Shown: positions 17,764-27,447, counted from the first letter of the stretch. The stretch: 64,000 nt of DNA from Pseudoalteromonas rubra (GCF_005887115.1 NZ_PNCJ01000023.1:108113-172112), one strand, 5' to 3'. A program made the numbers and translations. The notes: generated by a model from the letters alone, not told the origin.

Positions 17764-20050
17764 GTTGCCACCATTGCGGTTGAGGAGGTGGTGTTGCATA
17801 TTCTTCCAGCAAGGCAAACCACAGGGGTTGCTCCGCCGACAGGCTTAGCTGATGTAACTGCTCAATGTCCGAGCCAACAGTCAGCGTGACTGAAGGGTAT
17901 GCAGTTAGCTCCGGGTTTTTCGGGTGCAGTAAAAAAGCGGGTAAACCTTGCTCAGGAGCCAAAGCATAGCGCTTGCGCGAAATACTGTATTCATCGCTAA
18001 AGGCACGACTAAAACGCCCATCCAGTTGGGTACTCATCACGAGTGGATGCTCAGGACGTTCGCCCCGGACAAAGGGTTTAATGACTATCGCCATCGGCTT
18101 GTCTTTAGCACGATAATCCTGGATCAACGTCTGTCCTGGTTGTAGCTGAAACAAGCGTACTTTCCAGTAATCACGAGGCATCCCCTGATTGATAAAGTAC
18201 TGCGAAGACGTACTTGATAAATCCGGCAAGCTATCCAGCTGCGTGATGTCTTGCTCGGTGTAGCGGATCCCATTATCACTGAGAGTAATTAACCGGGGAA
18301 CTGGCGCAGAGGCTGGATCACTTTGTTGGAGGCTGAGCTGAGCGCGTTGCAGCTGCGCCAGACTTTCTAGTGGCACATACTGAAACGGAGCTGCCGGTTG
18401 TGGTGGTGCAAAGTACTTGGGCGGACTGTAGACCAGTGCAGTATTCGATACCGGTAAACGCACAAACAGGGCTTGCGACAGGTAGCCGGTTTGTTTTTCC
18501 TCTAAAGGAGGCGGTGCGCTGAATAGCCGCACCTTAAGGATTTTCTGCTGCTCAATAAAATCAAATTCGTTATCGGCACTTTGGCTAAACCAGGCTCCGA
18601 CCTCAGTGAAGCCGGTTTGTGGCGCATCACAGAGCGTGGCACATACATAGTTCTGATGATGCATTGCACCGTGACGGCTCTGCATTTTTACAGCGACTTG
18701 TTCGGTACTGCCGAGCGTGATTCTATGTGCTTCAAGGCTTAAGCGCAGAAATCTTTTTTCGCTGTCGGAAATGGCTTCTCGTCGGGTTTCCGGGGTGATT
18801 AAACGGTCAAAGCCACTGTTCAAACCCGTTAGAACGAGCTCCTCAGAGCGCAGTAGCTGCTGCTGGGCATCATACACCTTTGCCTGTACTGTGCTGCCCA
18901 CTGGACCACGCATATCGAGCTGGATATCGCTGCCGCCTTGGACGGTGAACTCGGCCAGGCTGGCCTCATCCAGCTGATAGTAATAGCTGTGTAGTGGTGC
19001 AACGACTTGGTCCAACTCGTCCCGCCAGGTAGTGATCATCTCAGAGCGAGAGCGGATTACCAGCAATCCTGGTTGCAGATCCGGTAACAGAAATCGCGTC
19101 GGGTCATCCGTCTTTATCATGCTCAGTGTCACAGGCGATTGGTGCTGTGTGAGGTCGTGCCAGACTAGCTGCAGGTCACTGATGTTTCCTTGAGTTTGTA
19201 CGCTCAGGTCCCCTGTATTGGTAAGGCGTATCGAGGCGGCAAGCCCTGGTCGGGTGTAGTATCCGTCCAAGTCAAATTGCTCGGCAGAAAAATCATAGGT
19301 GATCACATTATAGGGCAGAGACTCATAGAGAATATCAGCGTCAAAATCGATACCGGGGATCCCTTGTGGCGCCAGTTTTCGCCAGTCGTAAGAGACCGCA
19401 TTGGTAATTTGCAACGGCTGCAGACCACTGCTGCCCAGTGTGTGATAACTGGTCATCCGCTCCCGCCATTGCTGAGGTAACTTCAGCCAGGTCCGGGTCA
19501 CATCGTCCGCATTGGTTGGGGTCTTACCATGGATACGCACCACAACGCCGCGTAGACTGGGCTCTTCCGGAATTAAGCGTAAGGAAATTTTACTGGCGCG
19601 AGTCAGCTGCTGCCAGTCAACATAAAATGATTGACCAGAGGTGACAGCCAGCGCCTGGCGGTCCTCAATCAATTGTTTAACCTGTTGCTGGCCTTCCTCC
19701 AGTGCAAGCTTAGAAGCATGATGATAAACATGTTTCTCCAGTTCATTATCCTGACTGTCCAGCAGCCGGTATTCAATTGCATAATTGATTGGCTTATCGA
19801 AAACGGTTTGGCTGGCAAATATAGCGTTCGACAGTACGCGAATAGCAACGGTCCGTGATGTAGGAAAAGTATAAATGAGCGGACGATCCGGGCTTAGCCA
19901 GTGTACCACAGAGCGGGTTTCTTCTTCACTGCGCGCCGCAATACGTTCAGCTGAATTCAGCCAGACATAAAAATGCAGTGCAACACGGTATCCGGCCAGT
20001 AGCACGAGGATTATCAGCAGCGCCTGTAGTACTCGCTTAATCCAGTACAT
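17753..20050 (-). CDS. Single-span periplasmic protein of the capsule-like cluster, unknown family
   Basis: A 765-residue protein with one N-terminal membrane anchor (VLQALLIILVLLAGYRVALHFYVWL, about residues 7-31). The rest is predicted periplasmic, beta-rich, and without any catalytic motif I recognise. Notable parts are an early stretch PDRPLIYTFPTSRTVAIRVL, resembling a sugar- or protein-binding beta sandwich, a paired Cys motif (VCATLCDAP), and a Pro-rich segment near residue 570. Its start overlaps the CapC-like gene by 14 bp and its end overlaps the amidohydrolase-like gene by 11 bp. By position it could bridge the inner-membrane synthase and the large outer-membrane candidate. That is inference from gene order and topology only. 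Confidence 0.6.
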   Translation of the reverse strand: MYWIKRVLQALLIILVLLAGYRVALHFYVWLNSAERIAARSEEETRSVVHWLSPDRPLIYTFPTSRTVAIRVLSNAIFASQTVFDKPINYAIEYRLLDSQDNELEKHVYHHASKLALEEGQQQVKQLIEDRQALAVTSGQSFYVDWQQLTRASKISLRLIPEEPSLRGVVVRIHGKTPTNADDVTRTWLKLPQQWRERMTSYHTLGSSGLQPLQITNAVSYDWRKLAPQGIPGIDFDADILYESLPYNVITYDFSAEQFDLDGYYTRPGLAASIRLTNTGDLSVQTQGNISDLQLVWHDLTQHQSPVTLSMIKTDDPTRFLLPDLQPGLLVIRSRSEMITTWRDELDQVVAPLHSYYYQLDEASLAEFTVQGGSDIQLDMRGPVGSTVQAKVYDAQQQLLRSEELVLTGLNSGFDRLITPETRREAISDSEKRFLRLSLEAHRITLGSTEQVAVKMQSRHGAMHHQNYVCATLCDAPQTGFTEVGAWFSQSADNEFDFIEQQKILKVRLFSAPPPLEEKQTGYLSQALFVRLPVSNTALVYSPPKYFAPPQPAAPFQYVPLESLAQLQRAQLSLQQSDPASAPVPRLITLSDNGIRYTEQDITQLDSLPDLSSTSSQYFINQGMPRDYWKVRLFQLQPGQTLIQDYRAKDKPMAIVIKPFVRGERPEHPLVMSTQLDGRFSRAFSDEYSISRKRYALAPEQGLPAFLLHPKNPELTAYPSVTLTVGSDIEQLHQLSLSAEQPLWFALLEEYATPPPQPQWWQHEY

Positions 20051-23000
20051 TTGGCCCTCCTTGCATCATTTGCTCGAGTGCTTCAAGCGTAATTAGCCGG
20101 TTGCGCTGCGCAAGATAAACCGCAGCGGTTTTGCCAGCCAACTGTAGTTGCAGGCCGAGTAACCCATTGTCGGAAAGTCTGATTGCTTGCAAAGTGCAGC
20201 CTGATTGGCCGTCGCATAAGGCACTTAACCAAGGCAGATGCTGGGTTTGTGCATAGCGGTTGATTATCGTGTTGAGTCTTTGTCTTTGTTGTTGCGATAA
20301 ATTCACCCAGTCATCTGGTCCTGTTGCAGCAAGGCGTACCTGCATAAAGTTGGGTTGTGCGGAGACGGCAAGCAATCGCTCCTGAAGCGCTTGTTCAGAG
20401 ACAGCATAGTGTTGCTTGAAATCGGAAGCCAGCCATAGGGTCGCCAGTTCACTGTCTGGACTAAATAGACGATAGCCTGACTGCGGAGACGAACCAATCT
20501 CAAGCCCTCGGGTAGCAATCTGGCCAGAGACTTTCTCTACTGTTACCCCTAATCGCTTCATAGCCTTATGCAGTGCATTAATGGTAGACGTATGTCGAAA
20601 ATCAGGTTGAGTAAATTGATACGCAATGGCACTGGGGCGGATCTGCGAAGGCGCGCTGTGACTCCGAACCTGCAAACTTAACACCGGCATCCCCGGGTTG
20701 TGTCGCACCGCACTTTGGTGTACCACATTATAAAGAGTCCGCGTGTTAGTCGGCGCCATTACGTTGGCTTGTTCACTGGCATATGGATGGGCCCCGGCAA
20801 TGAGCAGTGCCTGGGCGCCACTGGTCTGGAACAGGTCAGTTGCAAACTGTAGCGTATTACTTTCGAATAGCGGTCGCGGTACCTGAATGGTTAGTGGCAC
20901 AGTGGCATTGAGGTTAATGGCATAAAATCCCTGTCCTTGCTGGTAATAGCTGACTTCAGGCAAAGGACTGATGATCACCAGACGATGGGTATCATTGATG
21001 ATCAGTTGCAGGCGGTAGCCTACCATGTTGGCGAGTCGATTAAGCTGTTGCAGACGATTAAGATCATCCTCATCCAGCGAGCGTGAGCGTAGCTCATAGG
21101 AGAGTTTGAATAAAGGTTCCAGGACCTCGTATTCCCACAGTGCCGCTTCGTTTTCTGCGAGCATACGAAAATGGCCGCTTCCTTTGGCACTAATATGTTG
21201 AGAAAACTGAGTGACCAACTCTTCGAGCGACAGGCTGAGCCGTTCGACAGGGTACTGAGGTGCATTCACATTGCTTCTTGCTGTATGTGACAAGAGGGTA
21301 GCGTAACTCAGGTTGTCGAAGTAGGTTTCCAGCATGGCTCCCTGATAACCTGGATAGGGCAAGTTGTCCTCACTGAGCAGACCGAACTGGCTGCGCTCAA
21401 ATCCCAACAGGCGGGTGAGTTGACGCTGTGACAACGAGTCGGGCAGTTGGTTGTAAATCCAAAACTGACTGTTGTCGACAAAGCGCGTTTGCCTCAACTG
21501 CGGCCGTGTGTATTGGTTAATGGCCCTAAGCTGCAACACCTGATTGGTGTTTAGTGCGCTAATGAAGGCCTGATAATAGGCGCTTTGTGGCCGTGTCTGT
21601 TGACTGGCTACCGATGGTGTCACCCGAGTGCCCAGAGCCAGTGCACTGCTCCCTAAAATAGCAAATAGTTGCCCGGCGGCATCACCTGCCAGACGTTCAC
21701 TGGTCGGATAGGGCACGGTCACTATATGTTCTCGCACAGGAGATTTTGCCAGTGCAAACAAGCCTCTGGGGTGCGTGGTCTGGGCATCCTTGATCACTAA
21801 CGTGGCCGGATTATCAATAAGTATGAAGCCCAGCTCGGCCAGCACTTGGGCAGCACGGTATTGGATATCGGGATCCTGAGGGTCCTCATTCAGCAATCGA
21901 ATGGCACCTCTAAAACGTTGCAACTGCTGCGCCTGCTGATAATGGCTAAGGTTCAGCAAATCGTACCTTGCGGTGTATAGGTAGCTTTTGTATTCACTGA
22001 CATGATGACTCAGTGGCGCACTTTGGGCTTCATCAACCGCCGCCGGTTGTGTTGGGCTGTGGAGTAGAGATGGCACAAACATGATGGCGAAACCGATACC
22101 AAATGCCAGCAGGCCTCCGATCATGGATGTCTGAAAAGTGGCACGCAGTACCAGACCCAGAGCGTTTTTCTGATAGATTTTAAGTGCCAGCAAGGTGGAC
22201 AACATATAACCAAAAGCAAATGTGTCTGTAGCTTTGAGTGTCGGAAAGTAATCGACCACAAAGTAATTCAGCAGCAGCTTGTAGATAAATCCAATGTTGA
22301 AAAACAACAGCAACAGCCGGGCACCCTCAAAGTTTGCATGTTTGAGTCGGGTAAAGTTAAGCAAGATGGCGCCCAGAGACAAGATCACCGTCGTTTCGAT
22401 AAAGGTAGTGAGCAGTTTGCTGGGTTGCATGAGCTGTAGCGCCAGCAGTGCAGGTAGCATAATACCATTGAACTCCCAGCCGTAACGAATATTGGCCCGA
22501 GAGGCCAAAAAGGCTGTGATAACCAGGATGATATAGGCTTTGGGTGCTGCCAGGATAGAAGCGGCAACCGCTTCGTACATGATAGCGAGGTTAGCGATAC
22601 TGAAATTGGTAAACGGCATCAGAACAAACCGCACCAATATAAAGGTGATGGCCAGCTGGACTAATGTTACCCGCATGCCATAGCGAAAACCGCCATTCCA
22701 CATCACATTAGCGGTCAGAGCAATGATCACTAGGCCCAGACTGTAAAGTTGCCCCGCGTAGTCAAAGGTAATATCCCACAGCGCCAACACCTGACCTACC
22801 TGAGGCCAGAACAAGGTGTCCATAAACACCCGGACCAGAATACTGATAAGAATAATGGCAAAGAAACGGTCCCTGCCAAACATTTCTGCATATCCCAGCC
22901 GCTCCATCACTACTTTGGCACTAAATCGCATCAAGACATAGACAACGATGGCTTCAATCACAATAACGACGGCAGACACGGGGCTGACAATCAGCAGGGG

Positions 23001-23150
23001 CACCAGATATCCGGGCACCACCAATCCAGTGAGCGGAAAGCCAAAACGCAAGTTCAGCATGCAAACAACGGCAATGCCCACCCAAACGGTGGTGATAACA
23101 GACTGGCCCAGCCCGCTTCCATCTGGAAAAAGTGGTAACACCCAATCCAT
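20037..23150 (-). CDS. capC: CapC/PgsC-like membrane protein, internally duplicated, with long C-terminal domain
   Basis: A 1037-residue protein; Bacillus CapC/PgsC is only about 150. Roughly residues 1-365 are polytopic and hold two CapC-like copies. The motif R-aromatic-G-x4-G-x3-P occurs at 35-46 (RFGFPLTGLVVP) and again at 222-233 (RYGWEFNGIMLP), each followed by similar hydrophobic spans. The remaining 670 or so residues, after SLLHSPTQPAAVDEAQ, are soluble and probably periplasmic. They include helical sequence at 380-440 and a later segment LLIAGAHPYASEQ near residue 785. No known domain was recognised there. CapC partners CapB in the membrane synthase. ATG overlaps the stop of the sensor gene as TAATG, and the end overlaps the next gene by 14 bp. 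Confidence 0.85.
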   Translation of the reverse strand: MDWVLPLFPDGSGLGQSVITTVWVGIAVVCMLNLRFGFPLTGLVVPGYLVPLLIVSPVSAVVIVIEAIVVYVLMRFSAKVVMERLGYAEMFGRDRFFAIILISILVRVFMDTLFWPQVGQVLALWDITFDYAGQLYSLGLVIIALTANVMWNGGFRYGMRVTLVQLAITFILVRFVLMPFTNFSIANLAIMYEAVAASILAAPKAYIILVITAFLASRANIRYGWEFNGIMLPALLALQLMQPSKLLTTFIETTVILSLGAILLNFTRLKHANFEGARLLLLFFNIGFIYKLLLNYFVVDYFPTLKATDTFAFGYMLSTLLALKIYQKNALGLVLRATFQTSMIGGLLAFGIGFAIMFVPSLLHSPTQPAAVDEAQSAPLSHHVSEYKSYLYTARYDLLNLSHYQQAQQLQRFRGAIRLLNEDPQDPDIQYRAAQVLAELGFILIDNPATLVIKDAQTTHPRGLFALAKSPVREHIVTVPYPTSERLAGDAAGQLFAILGSSALALGTRVTPSVASQQTRPQSAYYQAFISALNTNQVLQLRAINQYTRPQLRQTRFVDNSQFWIYNQLPDSLSQRQLTRLLGFERSQFGLLSEDNLPYPGYQGAMLETYFDNLSYATLLSHTARSNVNAPQYPVERLSLSLEELVTQFSQHISAKGSGHFRMLAENEAALWEYEVLEPLFKLSYELRSRSLDEDDLNRLQQLNRLANMVGYRLQLIINDTHRLVIISPLPEVSYYQQGQGFYAINLNATVPLTIQVPRPLFESNTLQFATDLFQTSGAQALLIAGAHPYASEQANVMAPTNTRTLYNVVHQSAVRHNPGMPVLSLQVRSHSAPSQIRPSAIAYQFTQPDFRHTSTINALHKAMKRLGVTVEKVSGQIATRGLEIGSSPQSGYRLFSPDSELATLWLASDFKQHYAVSEQALQERLLAVSAQPNFMQVRLAATGPDDWVNLSQQQRQRLNTIINRYAQTQHLPWLSALCDGQSGCTLQAIRLSDNGLLGLQLQLAGKTAAVYLAQRNRLITLEALEQMMQGGPNVLD

Positions 23151-25120
23151 TACAGCGTGCGCTCCTTATTGATGTCGCTATCGCTACTTGGCGTCACAGA
23201 CGTAAGCTTACTCAACAGTGCATGCGGGTCTTCAAGTTGCTGCAACAGAGTTGTGATGTCGATAAATTCAAACAATATACCGGCAACCGAAAAAGGCTCT
23301 CCTATGGTACTGCTGACCTGATTCGCGGAGAGTGAGCGAATATTGAGGATATAAGTGTCTGTGCCGAGTGTTGCCGGCAGAAATAGCTCACCCTGTTGCA
23401 GGGTCAGGTAGCGCAGCTTGCCTTTGAGTGTCTCTTTTGGCATCGAAGTGATTTTATCCAAGAGATCTAAAGCGGTCATTTCGAACAGTGCAAGGTGATG
23501 CTTTTTAGCCAGCTGTTCCAACGGTTGATTGGTTTGTACGACCTGACCAAACAAGTTAAATAACACCGCAGCCGTACGGATCTGATTGAAAACTTGCTCC
23601 AGCGTAGAGAGCTTTTGTTCCATTTCACCAATGGCCGACTTTACCTTCTGACTCAGCGGTTTTTCCAGTGTCAGAGTCAGTGCTCGGGTCAGGGGGCTCA
23701 AGGAGGCACGTTGCTGATTTTGCAGCATTCTGTAATGGAACAGTAGCTCACCAATCTGACTGGCGAAGCGATTGACATTCTTTACAAAGGCTTTTTCATC
23801 GAACTGCTCATTCGGGATCACCGTCATTGCCCAAAACCCCCGAATGTCACCTGCATACATTAAAGGCACAACAAACTGGCGTTCAAGCTCCTGAAGCCCA
23901 CTGAAAAAGGGACGTGAGGTTTGCACGGCACCAAAGGCTTTTATGGCGTCGGAATAAGGCGGGCGCTGATAATCGCGGCGCTGCTCTACGATGTCTTCAA
24001 TATGACAGTTAATGGCGCGGATCTCTTCCAGTCGGTGATCACCTTCCAGGCGAGCAAGAAAAATAGAGCGGTTGAGTGCCAGTTGCTGATTCACCAGGGT
24101 TATAATGGCATCCCAGGGCGTACTTTCGGTACTAATCGAGCGGGGTAAATAACGACCCATCATGCGCTGGTGGACATTAGCAATCAGCTCGAGCAGCTCG
24201 TTTTCTTCAAGCCATTTACGGGAGAAAAACACCCACAACATAGTCACCAGGTTAATCACCAGGAGCTGACCTATGGGTAGTAAATACTGGAGTGTGACCA
24301 TCACCACATAGCTGGCCAGCAGGCCTGCAATAGATAAACAGGCTGCAATAATGATGCTTAGTGTGAGCGTATTCTTCTGATATACGATAAGTAATAGTGC
24401 CAGCAACCCCAGTTGTAACGCCACTGACTGCCACTGTGCCAGGCGAGTAATTAACTGTTCTTTTTCCAGACTGTCTGCAACATAGGCATGCAGATAGACC
24501 GGATTGTTTGCACCATGCAGCTTGGGTGCCCTCAGTGGTATGCTAAAACCGAGTTGTTGCTGAGCAATTAACACAACTTTACCTTCGAGCTGGCTGAGCA
24601 GGACATCTTCTTCAAGCAACCGGGTGCTGGAAAACTTAGGTAATGCGCTGGGTGACAGCGCAAAGTTGATCAGTTTACCGGTGTTGAGGTGTTGCGGTCC
24701 ATAAATGCTTTGCCAGACATTTTGGCACTTTTCCCGAGGCTTACCGAGCACCATGTTATAGCCTAACCAAGGTTGTATGTCTGGCAGACAATAACGTGGA
24801 TCCGCGAAGGGAAAGTACACATTGGCAAACGACATGCTCTGTTTTGACACAACATCGGAAAGCACAACAACGGCATTGACATTATGCTTAAGTAGCTGAG
24901 TGATGAGCTCAGATTGCTGGCGTTGCAAATTTGGCGACTCAATCACCACAATATCACTGCTCTGCTGCTCAAACAATTGATTAAACTGGCTGTATACATA
25001 GGCATTCAGGCGTGCAAACGAGCCGTGTACGGCAAATACCAGAACAACTAAAAACAGCAGTAAAATCGACCAAAACGGCTTTTGTCGCTTGATCATAAAA
25101 ACTTGTTGTTTGAGCGACAC
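23150..25120 (-). CDS. CHASE2-like membrane sensor without a recognised output domain
   Basis: A 656-residue protein. One membrane span (about 17-33) is followed by an extracytoplasmic domain of about 190 residues and then three clustered spans (about 228-300), the layout of CHASE2 sensors. The cytoplasmic part has a GAF-like region (about 335-465, with QFVVPLMYAGDIRGFWAMTVI), a coiled-coil segment and a PAS-like region (about 525-640). There is no histidine-kinase H-box or ATPase, no GGDEF, EAL or cyclase signature. It may therefore sense the envelope and signal by contact with CapB or CapC rather than by enzymatic output. Start GTG (25118-25120) follows a GGGGGG stretch. The stop shares one base with the capC start (TAATG). 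It begins 25 bp after the CapA-like gene. Confidence 0.7.
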   Translation of the reverse strand: MSLKQQVFMIKRQKPFWSILLLFLVVLVFAVHGSFARLNAYVYSQFNQLFEQQSSDIVVIESPNLQRQQSELITQLLKHNVNAVVVLSDVVSKQSMSFANVYFPFADPRYCLPDIQPWLGYNMVLGKPREKCQNVWQSIYGPQHLNTGKLINFALSPSALPKFSSTRLLEEDVLLSQLEGKVVLIAQQQLGFSIPLRAPKLHGANNPVYLHAYVADSLEKEQLITRLAQWQSVALQLGLLALLLIVYQKNTLTLSIIIAACLSIAGLLASYVVMVTLQYLLPIGQLLVINLVTMLWVFFSRKWLEENELLELIANVHQRMMGRYLPRSISTESTPWDAIITLVNQQLALNRSIFLARLEGDHRLEEIRAINCHIEDIVEQRRDYQRPPYSDAIKAFGAVQTSRPFFSGLQELERQFVVPLMYAGDIRGFWAMTVIPNEQFDEKAFVKNVNRFASQIGELLFHYRMLQNQQRASLSPLTRALTLTLEKPLSQKVKSAIGEMEQKLSTLEQVFNQIRTAAVLFNLFGQVVQTNQPLEQLAKKHHLALFEMTALDLLDKITSMPKETLKGKLRYLTLQQGELFLPATLGTDTYILNIRSLSANQVSSTIGEPFSVAGILFEFIDITTLLQQLEDPHALLSKLTSVTPSSDSDINKERTL

Positions 25121-25145
25121 ACGCCCCCCGAAATATCTGGTTATG

Positions 25146-27359
25146 TTAATCGTAAGCAGAAAAATGCAGTGTCAACGTGACGGGGTCGTCGGTTTCCAAT
25201 GCCATAAAATCCAAGCCATGCATGCGTTCTGCTTGCCATAACCTATTGTTGAGACTAAAAGATTTTTGCCACGAGATCAACGCAAGTTGATCTAGCATGA
25301 CCGTTGCCTCTCCTTGCGCTGGCGGTGCCTGCTTGAATGCCAGTTTTACGGCACGAGCGGGGAGCTGTTCGGGTCCCAGGGTCTGGCTGTCATCCGGCAG
25401 GGTAATGTCATGACGAAATGTCTGCCAATCGTAGCTACCTGATCCAATCAGACCGACTTCTTCACTGGAAAATTCCAGGTTGTCTTCTGCAGTGACTATG
25501 GTCAGCTCAGCACCTAAAGCGCCTGCATTGTCGCCTTTTGCGTAGCCAAACAGAGTTAATTCAGAATAGGCTTCTAGTGTCGACTCTGCTGGGGTGATTG
25601 GCATGGTACGTAATGTTTGCTTAAACGGCATACGGATAGGCCGATTATTAAACTGTGTTCGGGATAAGCACATGCCTTGCGTGCCACGCATTGCGCCGGT
25701 CAAACAGGGTGTAATGTCATCACTTTCATGTTCCCAGCGGGTGACCTCATTGACTTCATTGTCATTATCCCAGTCTTCAAAGTCGCCAAACCACATCAGG
25801 TCTCGGCCAAGTGTTACGTCTGCGGTACCTGTACTTGTAATTTTACTCAAGAACGCATGACTGGGTGCATACTCACGAAAATCAACAAGGTGTTCTCCTG
25901 CTGCCAAGTTCAATGTGACAGTTTCTACCTCTTGTACACCAGGCGGTGATTGGAAATAGACATCTCCATAACCTGGTCCGGGCACAATGACAATCTCAGG
26001 GCTCGAAAACTCGGCCAGTCGGCGGATCAAATAGTCACTCAAAAAGCCACTTACCAGCTTGGGTTGATAATCTTCCAGGTAAATAGGGTAGGCTCGGGCG
26101 GATTGCGTTTTGGGTGATTGCGTTGGATCGACCCGCACAGAGACGGCAACCCCCAGTAAGGTCTCATGACGGTTTTGCTCAAATACAAAGTTGCCCAGGC
26201 CCAGTAAGGCAGGTACACCGTTATAGAGGCCAAACCCCTGAGCAACATGGGGGTGGTGGGCTATCATCAGGTCAGGTGCCCGGCGACTAACGAATTCAAA
26301 CCGATTGTTGATATAGCGGGTGGGTGCATAAGAGTATTCATCTCCACCATGCAGCTGGACAATCGCGTAATCACTGTTTTCACTGGCTTGCTTAACGGCG
26401 GCACTGAGCGCCGTGCTATCGGTCAGGTCGGCTGCGCCTCCTTTGTCAGCAGTGGCGATATAAGTGACCAAATGATCTTCACCTGTAATGGAAGTGGCTG
26501 ACACCAGGCCAAGCGTTGTATTACCTACTTCAACCAGTCGAGGAGCATAGGCCTCAGTGGTATTGTTACCGGCACCGCTATGGCTAAACCCTGCCTGCTC
26601 AACAAATTCGATGGTGTCCTCCAGCCCCTTTTGCTGATAGTCAAACACGTGATTGTTACCCAAAGCGACATAATCTATGCCAATTGCGGTCAAGCCCTGT
26701 AGAGTCTCCGGCAACGAGAAAAAGGCGAACTCTTTGCTTGGGTGAACCGTTGTAGGTGTTGCAAGCACGGGTGACTCGAGATTAACGGAGGCAAAATCAG
26801 CGCTTTCCATGATAGGTTTGACGAATTGTGTCAGGGCAACGGCACTGCTTGCCGCGTTACCTGGTCTGATAATGGCGTCTTCAACATCGGGTAACAGATT
26901 TCCCATCGTCGTTAAAGAAGGGTCCATATAGCGGCGGCCGAACATAGTATCACCGCCAAATATCAGCTCGCTGCTGGTCGCACTCACCTTTTCTAAAACG
27001 ACAGGCAAAGGCTGGTTTTGATGTGCTTTGCTATTGACGACCATCACGATACGCTCATACCCAGGCACTGAGATAGCCAAAGTCACATTGTCGCTACTGA
27101 GGTCTGTCAGGGTCAATTGCCCCTGTGCATCGGTACGATATTGGCTGTCGAAAAGCTGCACACTGGCATCCGTTAAGGCTGCGGCATTTGAATCCAGCAG
27201 CTGTAATGTCAGACCACGCGTTTGGTTTTGCTGTTCTTGCTGCTGTTGTTGTTCTTCTTGCTGTGCTTGCGTCGGGCCAGTCTCGTATGGATCCTCTACA
27301 GAGCAGGCGCTGAGAAAACACATTACGGGAACAAATGGAATTATTTTGTAAATATTCAA
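25146..27359 (-). CDS. capA: CapA/PgsA-like lipoprotein (PGA_cap metallophosphatase fold)
   Basis: First gene of the cluster, 737 residues. A lipobox FLSAC (Cys19) predicts a lipid anchor. After a Gln-rich linker comes a small regulatory-type beta sandwich (about 47-110). The PGA_cap domain follows with its phosphoesterase motifs: GGDTMFGR (about 135), NLESPV, LGNNHVFDY (about 235), HHPHVAQGF (about 367) and GLGNFVFEQ (about 390). About 300 further residues are beta-rich, including an Asp-rich GDFEDWDNDNEVNE stretch, and have no assigned function. The start codon is TTG at 27357-27359, supported by AAGGGG at the right distance; the only nearby ATG would cut the signal peptide. CapA is needed for polymer transport or elongation in Bacillus. 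A promoter lies at 27403-27432. Confidence 0.85.
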   Translation of the reverse strand: MNIYKIIPFVPVMCFLSACSVEDPYETGPTQAQQEEQQQQQEQQNQTRGLTLQLLDSNAAALTDASVQLFDSQYRTDAQGQLTLTDLSSDNVTLAISVPGYERIVMVVNSKAHQNQPLPVVLEKVSATSSELIFGGDTMFGRRYMDPSLTTMGNLLPDVEDAIIRPGNAASSAVALTQFVKPIMESADFASVNLESPVLATPTTVHPSKEFAFFSLPETLQGLTAIGIDYVALGNNHVFDYQQKGLEDTIEFVEQAGFSHSGAGNNTTEAYAPRLVEVGNTTLGLVSATSITGEDHLVTYIATADKGGAADLTDSTALSAAVKQASENSDYAIVQLHGGDEYSYAPTRYINNRFEFVSRRAPDLMIAHHPHVAQGFGLYNGVPALLGLGNFVFEQNRHETLLGVAVSVRVDPTQSPKTQSARAYPIYLEDYQPKLVSGFLSDYLIRRLAEFSSPEIVIVPGPGYGDVYFQSPPGVQEVETVTLNLAAGEHLVDFREYAPSHAFLSKITSTGTADVTLGRDLMWFGDFEDWDNDNEVNEVTRWEHESDDITPCLTGAMRGTQGMCLSRTQFNNRPIRMPFKQTLRTMPITPAESTLEAYSELTLFGYAKGDNAGALGAELTIVTAEDNLEFSSEEVGLIGSGSYDWQTFRHDITLPDDSQTLGPEQLPARAVKLAFKQAPPAQGEATVMLDQLALISWQKSFSLNNRLWQAERMHGLDFMALETDDPVTLTLHFSAYD

Positions 27360-27402
27360 GGCTGCCCCTTAACCTGTACGGCTTAATATCTAGGTCTTTT
27401 GT

Positions 27403-27432
27403 ATTATAAATTCATTGTTCACCAAACTGCAA
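27403..27432 (-). promoter_or_regulatory. Probable sigma-70 promoter of the capsule-like cluster
   Basis: Minus strand TTGCAG (27427-27432), 18-bp spacer, TATAAT (27403-27408), about 45 bp before the TTG start of capA. Confidence 0.6.
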
Positions 27433-27447
27433 TCGTTAAGTATTAAT

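Noticed and set aside
23150..25120. Histidine kinase or adenylate cyclase call for the CHASE2-like protein
   Set aside because: No H-box, ATPase, GGDEF, EAL or cyclase motif could be found in the cytoplasmic part.
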